This document shows, one piece after another, positions 53,565-61,110 of a stretch of 64,000 nt of DNA. Source of the stretch: Thelonectria olida (lineage: Eukaryota; Ascomycota; Sordariomycetes; Hypocreales; Nectriaceae). The notes under the pieces were generated by a model, which saw only the letters and a list, made by a program, of their open reading frames with translations, searched no databases and was not told the DNA's origin. Each line of letters begins with the position of its first letter. Position 1 is the stretch's first letter. Both the position numbers and the translations under genes were made by a program. The stretch is taken from NCBI GenBank assembly GCA_020736575.1, contig JAGPYM010000007.1:1364001-1428000 (forward strand). Reading direction: 5' to 3'.

Positions 53565-55276
53565 ATGGCTCAACGCCGCATACATGGAATACGCATGAAG
53601 GGCGACGGATCCAGTTCCGTTTATCACAACAACACGTCTTGCGACAGCTCAAATCAATTTAACGGGCCCGTTGAGAATGTTCATCTTTTTTGCAGACGTA
53701 TGTATAGCCTAAACCACACCGTCACTGTTCGATCCCAGGGTAATAGTCACGATTATAAACCTGTTGCCTCTCCCACCAGATCTTCGTTCCTCTAATATTG
53801 ACTTTCCGACTTTTAGGCAGAACAAGCAAGGACGACCGTTGCCTGCAGGACCTGCGCACCACCGACCTCGAGGACGACAAAGTGAGCATCGAAGAAGCAC
53901 AGGATCGCCTCCTGCCAGACGTATCCTGTTGGGTACTCGATAATATCGACTTCAAGCAATGGCGAGACGAGAACAATAGCCGGCTGCTCTTGATCGAGGG
54001 CGGCCGCGGCAAGGGCAAAACAATGCTGCTCTGCGGCATCATCGACGAGTTGCGCCCCGGAACAAAACTGGCGAACAATGAGTTCAGCACGCTCTTATCC
54101 TTCGCTTTCTGCCAGGGCCAAAAGGCCACCAACGTGCTGCGTGGCCTAATCTACTTGCTTGCCTCGCAGCAGCTGTCACTCGTCTCATGCATCCAAAAGA
54201 AATACAACCGGGCAGGAAAGCAACTCTTTGAGGACAGGAATGCCTGGGTGGCCTTGTCAAAGATTCTTCTAAAGATGCTCGAGGACACAAGAAATCAGCA
54301 AGTCTTTCTGATTGTCGACGGAGTCGATCGACTTGGAGCTGACGCGGCTGGGTTTATAAAGCTCGCCCAAAACTCTTGCCAGAGATTTTCACATGTCAAG
54401 TGAATTGTCTCCAGGCGCGAGCCGTGTGGCAAGTTCCGTGACAAGAGTCTCGAAATTTTAAGACAGGAAGGAAGTGTGTGTCTTAAGCTACAAAAAGACA
54501 CTATCTCAGCTGCTGTTAACATATACATCGACCACAAGCTTTCGACGATTGACTGGCTGAAGGATGGCCAGTGGCTCCTGAGGCAAGTCCGAAAAGGAAT
54601 TTGCGATAAGGCTGATGCAAATTTTCTTTGGGTGACGCTCATCTGGGATGATCTGCAGGCCGAGGACCGCTCGAGTGTTCTCTGCATGCTGGAGGATACC
54701 CCGACGAAGTTGGACTGCATGGAGGAACGTTGGAGGGCCAGTGAGTTGCTAAAGGATGGCTACAGGAAATTTGAAGAGTTTCAGAAGACTCCGATCACAA
54801 AGACTCTAGATGATGCTATTAAGAAGTATCTCACGGCTATGGAGGCCTCCAAAGGAGTAAGACCACCTTATAGGATTGGTATGCTCAAAGCCATGGTTGG
54901 CCTCTCCGAGTGTTATCGTGAACTAACGCACCGTAATTGCTTCCAGCCAGTTCAAAAGATCAAGTACCTGGAAACTGCCGAGAAATATAACAAACAAGCT
55001 CTGCAGCTAGCCAAGGCGACTATGAATCAGCCACGGGTCGAGCGAGTGGTGTTGGACGCGGCTGTCTTGTCCGCTAGGAGGGTGGTTCTCGAGCTAAGGT
55101 TAAATCCAGGTAGTCCCGCACGTCTCAAAGACCAGATTGGTGTTGCCTGGAATCATTTGAAGAGTCTTAAGAAAAAGTACGATAGGGCTGGTGATCAAAG
55201 ATTGGCGGATTGGGTTGATGAGTGGTTGGAACAGCTGAAACGAGCACGAATAAGTTATTTTGTATTAGATAGATGA
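53565..55276 (+). pseudogene. NACHT STAND protein with N-terminal amyloid-like motif; interrupted by an in-frame TGA
   Basis: Exons 53565..53697 and 53817..55276; the 119-nt intron has GTATGT and TTTTAG ends. Residues 19-43 form the motif shared with two neighbouring genes (YHNNTSCDSSNQFNGPVENV...). The HET-E-type NACHT entry CLQDLRTTDLEDDK follows, then the P-loop EGGRGKGKTMLL near residues 105-115 (family members usually have GDPGKGKT) and a Walker B VFLIVDGVDRLG near residue 210. At 54401-54403 a TGA replaces the expected Trp of VKWIVSSR, ending the protein at 239 residues; the same frame stays open to 55276 (530 codons in all). The distal part has the NACHT tail TISAAVNIYIDHK and ANFLWVTLIW, then TPR-like helices. 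A weak 63-nt intron (54400..54462, GTGAAT...AAG) could bypass the stop in frame, but it removes conserved sequence. I call it probable pseudogene. Confidence 0.75.
53619..53690 (+). repeat. Amyloid-like motif, receptor copy
   Basis: Encodes residues 19-42 of the NACHT protein. Core: Y-x-N-N-x-S-x-D-S-S-x-Q-F-N-G, followed by a V and VHLF. It aligns with both copies in each of the two downstream genes and is closest to those of the 158-residue protein (SNQFNG versus SRQFNG, VHLF versus VHIF). It sits exactly where NWD2-type receptors carry their single HET-s-like motif. Confidence 0.7.
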
Positions 55277-55427
55277 ATTACGGAAGGCATAAACTGCCTG
55301 CATTAGCTGACAGGAAAGCGCCGATCGAAGAATCGAAGATATGTCACCTAATCCCCATCCACTCTGAAAACACAACCACGAAGAAATGAAAGGAGTCACA
55401 GACTCTGTGCAGGACCTCTTTCTAGTG

Positions 55428-56351
55428 CTAGATCATCATCCCGGGCCCTGGATGGCGTAAATTGGAGCCACCTGTTTGACGGCGGGATGGTAAATTGTGA
55501 TCTTCTTCTGTTGGTTGTGGTGTTCGCCTAACCTTTTGGGTAAGCCACCTCCTCGAGGACGGGACAGCACAGCATATTATTACAAGTAAGACAACTATTC
55601 CGGTAACGACGATACCTGCGATGGACCCAGAAGAGAGCGAGGTAGGTTCGGTAGAGGAGGAAGCAATCGGCAATGGGGTCGGGGTGCCTTCTGTTCGCCC
55701 ACAGGTCGTCAAAGTGGTCAAGGCACTCTCGTCAGCGGGTCGATCCGAAGCGTGCCAATTAATCTGGATTAAAGGCGCATATAGAGTGTACGGGCTATCG
55801 GTTTCTCGGATGGTTAGCTGTGAGAGAGGACCACTGGTGCCGCTCATACATGTAACGATGAGAAGAACGGTGGAAGTCGGGGCGACGGTACAAGTGCCGC
55901 CATTGATGTTTGCGCATTTGTAGCCGCTGGCCATTCATAAACATCAGCATACCCACTAGGACTGAAAAGAAGGGACTACGTAGATAAATGCGTACCTCGG
56001 ACAACATCCCACAGCCGTCTCACCAGTCATCATTGGAAACTGCACCTGCCACTCGCTCTTCCCTCCCGCTGTGGCGCTGCACGCCGACACAAAGCCGCTT
56101 GGGCACACGAGTCCCGGGGAATAGAAGCCCCATCCATTCAGTGTTGGCGAAGAACGTGGTGCACCGTCGGTGGTGGGCGGCCAGCAGGCGGTGTTGTCTT
56201 GTACTCCTGTCTCGGCGCATGCTTGCCCTAACCACGCAATGGTGCAAGTGTCACAGAGCCCAACGGGGCGTGTGCAGCTGGGCTCCGGGGTGAATGTTGC
56301 TGTGAGGGGTCCAAGGATGGGACGAGTCTGGGATGTGATGACGGAGACCAT
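55428..56351 (-). CDS. Cys-rich single-pass membrane protein
   Basis: Exons 56351..55996 and 55926..55428, 284 residues. The intron (GTACGC...CCAG) joins VGCCP to SGYKCANINGG, restoring a typical Cys-rich fungal ectodomain. I start at ATG 56351 (MVSVITSQTRPILG); the frame upstream opens with GTG and no clear signal peptide precedes, so a missed upstream exon is possible. The ectodomain has about a dozen Cys, then a Ser/Thr-rich stalk (PIASSSTEPTSLSSGS), one hydrophobic span (IAGIVVTGIVVLLVIICCAV) near residues 220-240 and a basic cytoplasmic tail (SSRRWLTQKVRR). The design resembles Mid2/Wsc-like surface proteins, but no named domain is recognised. It lies between the NACHT gene and the HeLo-like gene; any functional link is speculation. 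Confidence 0.75.
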
Positions 56352-57226
56352 CTCGCCATTCTTCACGGTACTTGTGTAAAACGCCTTGAATAGTGGCCAT
56401 CAATAATAAGAGGTGGGCCTCGCAGCTTCAAGATAACCTCATCGCCTCTTGATGATTGGGGCAGAAGGAGAGGATTATATATACATCCATGGGCGTAGAT
56501 CGGCGACAAAGCCCTGTTTCTCCCTACCAGTTCCCGAATAGTTTAGGCTCTACAGGCTGTAATACAAAAACTGGAGGTCGCAAAATGCATCTCGCAGGCC
56601 TGCTGGGTTCAGCCTGTGTTGTAGCGGGTCGATGCATTCGCTCAGCCAGTTAACACTCGGTCCTAGGCGCGCCCGCAGATAATTCATGTCAAGATGGGGG
56701 CAGCGGTTACTGATTAGACTTGGTGAGCCCAGTTTGATTTGAAATATGAAAGAGGAGGCAAAAGGCTGATGCGAGGGGCCAATGTGCAGTTTGTACGGGC
56801 GGCTAAGCCAGCCTCACCGTCTCGCATCCCATTCCGGTTCTGTTTGCATTTACAACCGTGACAAGTGAGTCGGTAATTAACAATAGCCTGGCCCTGAACT
56901 CGAATCTGCGTTCAAGGTGTATTCTCTGTTAGTGCAACAGCAGGCTTCGCCTTCTTTTGAGGGGGCTGATTCACAAGTCGACAAGGCAGGCTGTGTTGGA
57001 GAAATGGCCTCGCCCCCCCACAGACCGAAAGGATTGAAGAAATAACCGGTTTTGCCGTTATTTTTTCAGTCATCCTCATCGGCTGAATCGAGCCTCACAA
57101 CAGCGGGATCCCATGTAAACACCCTCAGTTAATGTCCGTAGTTACCGATTTCGCCATCCATCTCGTGCCTCGTTTACTCGTTACCTCAGGCTTGTCCAGA
57201 CCTAGGTTCCTCTAACGAGCGAAATC
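56352..57226. promoter_or_regulatory. Divergent intergenic region before the HeLo-like gene
   Basis: 875 bp separating the minus-strand membrane protein and the plus-strand HeLo-like gene. Should hold both promoters. No supported gene. Confidence 0.45.
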
Positions 57227-58147
57227 ATGGTAATGAAGAATCTGGTTGTATCAAATCCCCCAATCTAACTGCTTGCTCCAGGAAGTTATCGCCTCCGCGG
57301 CCAGTGTCGCTCAATTGCTGAGCCAAACAATTAACCTCGCCGAAAGAATTCTCGACGCTCGACGGACTGTACGCGGCTATCCAAAACTGCTTAAAGAATA
57401 TGAAGATCAGCTCGAAGACCTGAGAAAAACCTTGACTTTGGTCAGGATGGAAAAAGAGCTGCAAACGGCCAATGTCATGGATCAAACTGAGAGAGTTCAC
57501 AGCATCGCACAGGAGCTCCAGTCCGTCCTAGAAGAGATGAGTGAATCTATGGCGAAGAAGAAGATGAGACAGTATTTTCACGCCATAACTTCTGGGAAGC
57601 GGCACGAAAAGGGTATCGCCGAGATACTGGATCGCTTGGATAGAGCAAAGACGGAGCTCCGGACACGGATCTTATTAGTGCACGTTGGCATAACCGGTTC
57701 CTTGAACGGCGGATTCCGAGCCATGTTACCGCTGATTCAGCGCGTTGACCGGAACGTCCAAAGTGTGCTGGGTTCAAGATTACTGGTTTCTTCTCAGCTG
57801 GACGGCAGATGGACCTCCCCAGAAGGTCCGTTCGATGGTACCTACCTTTTTTCTTTTTCTTTATTAGCTAACGCCTCACAGACGATGGGCCTCTTCTTTT
57901 GAACGAGGAGGACTTGAGGGCTATAGGCTGCGACCCTCCCGCTGACACGAGTCCAGGTGAGCGGTCATACGTCGGCAACTTGACCTTTGATCAGGCGCAA
58001 GCGATAAATGGCGATGTCGGGGCTATAAAATGGAACACTGTACCTAAATGCGAATACAGGAAGAATGAAGCGAGGGGTAACAGCTTGCAAGTAAATGGGA
58101 ACGTGGATTTGCAGTCATTCCAGCAATTAATCGCTGGGCGCAGGTGA
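57227..58147 (+). CDS. HeLo-like domain protein with two C-terminal amyloid-like motifs (candidate cell-death effector)
   Basis: Three exons: 57227..57229 (the ATG alone), 57282..57837 and 57882..58147, 274 residues. The first intron directly follows the start codon (GTAATG, ATCTAACT branch, CCAG) and restores MEVIASAASVAQLLSQTINL, a standard start of fungal HeLo-like/STAND N-terminal domains. Residues 1-150 are helical: the early KLLKEYEDQLEDLRKTL helix, then EKGIAEILDRLDRAKTELRT and ILLVHVGITGSLNGGF. A linker leads to two motif copies at about 215-237 and 244-266, 29 residues apart: YVGNLTFDQAQAINGDVG and YRKNEARGNSLQVNGNVD. HeLo-type effectors with two C-terminal amyloid motifs are templated by a NACHT receptor carrying one copy and then attack membranes. 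That function is inferred. The frame is intact. Confidence 0.82.
57965..58120 (+). repeat. Two amyloid-like motifs, HeLo effector copies
   Basis: Tandem pseudo-repeats of about 23 residues with a 29-residue period. Shared positions are the leading Tyr, an Asn at +3, the Q-x-N-G block at about +10 to +13 and a Val two residues later, with an aromatic near the end (Trp237, Phe266). The second copy is the better match to the receptor motif. Confidence 0.7.
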
Positions 58148-58280
58148 GGCAGCCTTTTGATGTATCCCAACCGGCGAGACGCCCGGAGTGTTGGCTAGAT
58201 AAATCTCAATTCAAGACGCAGCAAAAGCTTCAATGCGGCTATATAATAATATGCAATCATGCCCATGAAGAGAGCCAGTC

Positions 58281-58834
58281 TCACTTCTGGAAAATGTGAA
58301 CGGCTGGGACAAGACCGTTGACCTGTAAGCTCCTGTCCCTCGATTCATTCCCAGTGTAGGTGGCTTTTCCTTTGGGCATAGGAGGTGGGATATGACCATC
58401 GTAAAGAGTTCCATTGAACTGTCTGGACTCATCGCGCGAGATATTTTCGGAATAGTCCGTTTTACCGCATGTCTGGTCGTCCGCGCTTGACATGGCCTTG
58501 CAATCATCTTCTAGATGTGGTGTTCGTAGACCCTGATTCTCATAGATATCCGAACTAAACACACCTCGAAATTGACCGTGTATCGGGGGCGGGAAGCGCT
58601 GGAGTGGATGAGGAAGAATTTGTTTCTTGTCCTCGTTGATCATGAGCGAGTCTTTGCCTGTGGCCGATTGAGTGACGGTGTATGGCACAGTCTGGTCGCC
58701 TGGACACGGATCCGTTAGCAGAGTGCTTTGCCAATACGTTGAGCTGATCAGAAGGCCGGAGAGGAGGATAACATACCGCGTTTGGCTGGAATGTTCCGGT
58801 TCGCTTCAAGTTGAAATCCCGCATTTAGGCTCAT
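58281..58834 (-). CDS. 158-residue protein with two C-terminal amyloid-like motifs, no recognised effector domain
   Basis: Exons 58834..58777 and 58699..58281. The 77-nt intron has GTATGT, a TGCTAAC branch site and CCAG, and gives AKRGDQTVPYTVTQ. Residues 1-100 are polar, without signal peptide, membrane span or HeLo helices. Residues 101-156 carry two motif copies 32 residues apart: YSENISRDESRQFNGTLY and YTGNESRDRSLQVNGLVP, the second ending VHIF. Weaker echoes occur at residues 26-47 (YTVTQSATGKDSLMIN) and perhaps 60-80, so the protein may consist largely of degenerate motif copies. Convergent with the HeLo-like gene, 133 bp between stops. It could be a decoy, an inhibitor, a truncated effector or an adaptor; the sequence alone does not decide. 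Confidence 0.65.
58290..58457 (-). repeat. Two amyloid-like motifs, orphan protein copies
   Basis: Pseudo-repeats at residues 101-123 and 133-156. Both have Y-x2-N-x-S-R-D-x-S-x-Q-x-N-G; the linker between is Pro/Gly/Lys-rich (PPPMPKGKA). These copies are the most similar to the receptor motif in the NACHT gene. Confidence 0.7.
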
Positions 58835-59487
58835 GGTGCCGAGTTACGCAAGCTTGACTTGCAAAGACCTGAACGAGAGTCTTAACACACGGGGCGCAAC
58901 CGTTATTCGAATCGAAAGAGATTTCTAGTGAAAAGAACTTAGTTACAATAATTGGAAATGTCCCAACGTGATAAAGCCGGTTCAAGGCACCTGTGTGGTG
59001 GGCGGACGGGATTCTTACACTCTTTCCTACACACATCAGCTGGATTGTCCTGTGTAACCGTGACCAGGCAATGACTCACTCCTTGCAAGCCACATAATGA
59101 TACCATGCCCCCTGGAACCAACCAGCGTACACTGTCAACGAATTGGACTGACCCTCGGGGACCTCGTGATCCTGACCAGGTATCAAGTCGCGTTGGGTAT
59201 TGGGCGTTGATAGGACGAGCATCCGTGGTATTTCGCAAGGCAATTTTGTCACGGAAAATAACCGCCAAGAGACGAAAGGAGAAAGGATAGACGTAGCAAG
59301 ACAGCCTTATGCTGGGGCTTGGATGCCTCCAGCCGCGTGAAGGCCGGTGTGACAGTCACCCGTCCCCCTTAGCGAGCTTGACCGAATGCAAGAGAGACGC
59401 AACTTGGTAAAGGGTTTCGCGAGAGTCAGGAGTTAATAGATGAGAATTGCCTACTTGTAACATGCAATTACTTCTATTCGTATAGCA
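58835..59487. other. Intergenic, no gene seen
   Basis: 653 bp containing the promoter of the 158-residue gene and the 3' flank of the oxidoreductase. Two overlapping antisense small frames have no family resemblance. Confidence 0.4.
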
Positions 59488-60555
59488 TTAAAAGTCAAAT
59501 GGCTCAATGTCAACAGTCTTGTTCTCCTCCAAGGCGTCCTTGATTGCCTGGCAAACCGCCATGGCCGCCAACCCCGCCTCAGCCGAACAGCTGGGACCCT
59601 CCTCACCTTGAATAACCCTTACAAAGTGGCTTAATTGCAGTTCAAAGGGGACCCCGTCCGGCACAGGGACTTGGTCTTTGACAAGCTCAGAATGCCATGA
59701 CTTTTGCGTGCCCTTGTATGACCACGTCGTCATGTCAGGCACGCTGAGAGACCCTTCCGTTCCGAATACCCGGTAAAAGTCTTGACCGGACTTGGGAATC
59801 AAAGGGTTTTCTCCCGTGCCGGCCTCAAAGTTGTATGGGGAGGGGAGGTTGTCCGATACCAGGAAGCTGCCGACAGCTCCAGACTTGAAGCGGATGGTCA
59901 GCACGGCGCCCTCCTCGGCATCGAAGCCGCGTTGAGAAATGGTCTTTTCCGCGTGCACCCGAACAATGGGACCGAAGAGGTAGTGAAGCAAGTCGACCTC
60001 GTGGATCATGTTGATCAAGACGACGCCGCCCGTCTTGTCTCGTCGCCATGTCGCAGGTGGGTCGAAGTAATCGAGCGGTTTGAAGGTTGCCCAGATGCCG
60101 TTGATGGCGACAATATTCCCCAGTGAGCCAGACGAGACAATTTCTTTTGCCTTGACCATGTACGGGTTGAAGCGGCGATGGTGTCCAACGATTGCCTTGA
60201 CGTTTGACTTTTTTAGATGGTCGACAAGGTCTTTTCCACTCTGAATGTCGGTGCTGACGGGCTTCTCAATCAGCACATGAACGCCTCCTGCAGATAATTC
60301 TCGTGCTAGTGGGACGTGGGTGTGATTTGGGGTGCAGATGATGGCGGCGTCTGGCTTGTCGGGAGATGCGAGCAGTTCGGCGACGGACTTGTAGTATGCG
60401 GTGCCCAATTCCTCGGCCAGCTTTTGGCCTGCAGGCATGAGATCGACAATGGCAGCGAGGTCGGCATCGTTGCTCTCTACGACGGTTTTCGCATGGCGAG
60501 GACCGATGAGGCCTACGCCGACGACGGCAACTTTGACCTTTGGTGGTGTGGACAT
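59488..60555 (-). CDS. Gfo/Idh/MocA-family NAD(P)-dependent oxidoreductase
   Basis: Single exon, 355 residues from ATG 60555 (MSTPPKVKVAVVG); the 40 in-frame codons upstream look like leader. Rossmann motif VAVVGVGLIGPRHAKTV at residues 9-25, IICTPNHTHVPLA near residue 73 and the family EKPVS motif near residue 100 (catalytic Lys region). The C-terminal domain has GHHRRFNPY and GGVVLINMIHEVDLLHYLFG, with the His/Asp pair used in sugar or inositol dehydrogenases. Typical substrates are sugars, inositols or related polyols. The closest-looking relatives by feel are bacterial-type dehydrogenases, so horizontal origin is possible but untested. Confidence 0.9.
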   Translation of the reverse strand: MSTPPKVKVAVVGVGLIGPRHAKTVVESNDADLAAIVDLMPAGQKLAEELGTAYYKSVAELLASPDKPDAAIICTPNHTHVPLARELSAGGVHVLIEKPVSTDIQSGKDLVDHLKKSNVKAIVGHHRRFNPYMVKAKEIVSSGSLGNIVAINGIWATFKPLDYFDPPATWRRDKTGGVVLINMIHEVDLLHYLFGPIVRVHAEKTISQRGFDAEEGAVLTIRFKSGAVGSFLVSDNLPSPYNFEAGTGENPLIPKSGQDFYRVFGTEGSLSVPDMTTWSYKGTQKSWHSELVKDQVPVPDGVPFELQLSHFVRVIQGEEGPSCSAEAGLAAMAVCQAIKDALEENKTVDIEPFDF

Positions 60556-61110
60556 GGTGTAGGTAGGGACGAATAGATGACGGGAGTTGGTGTTTCCAGT
60601 AGCAAACTCGGGGATAGAAATAGCTGAATTGATCGCAGTGAGATCCCAGTCACACACGCTCTCTCCTTGTGTCATTCCCTCTTCATAATGGATGTAAATG
60701 AGGTTATATACCCCGTCACAGAAACACCATCATCATCTCGTTCCGATGCCGGTTTGATGCCAAAATGTTTTCCCACCTCCACAGTGGGGGAGCTGTCGTT
60801 CTCAATTGAACGCGGGGTACGCGGGGTAATTAATTGGATCATGTGCTGCTTGGAAGAGTGTTTGAGTTCTTGTTAGAGTCGCCTGGTAAACATTCTGCCG
60901 ACTTAAATATTGAGTCGCTCGTCACGCGGTTCAATCGACGAGACCAGAGCACTTTCAGGACTCGACAGTTGAAGGTGGAACTATGGCGACAATGTTCCAT
61001 TCGCTATCATTGAAGACGGGCTTGTCCATATCTCATTATTGCAGTCCATGATGGCGGCTATCCGTGTCCTTCAGAATTACTACCCGGAGAACCTATTCTA
61101 ACGACACCCA
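60556..61110. promoter_or_regulatory. Promoter region of the Gfo/Idh/MocA gene
   Basis: 555 bp between two tandem minus-strand genes; contains the oxidoreductase promoter and the antiporter 3' end. No gene seen. Confidence 0.4.

Noticed and set aside
53619..58457. Reading the shared motif as RHIM/PP type
   Set aside because: PP/RHIM motifs are single pseudopalindromes centred on a (V/I)-Q-x-G core. Here the effectors have two spaced copies with Q-x-N-G, which fits the two-repeat HET-s-like layout better, though the subclass is unproven.
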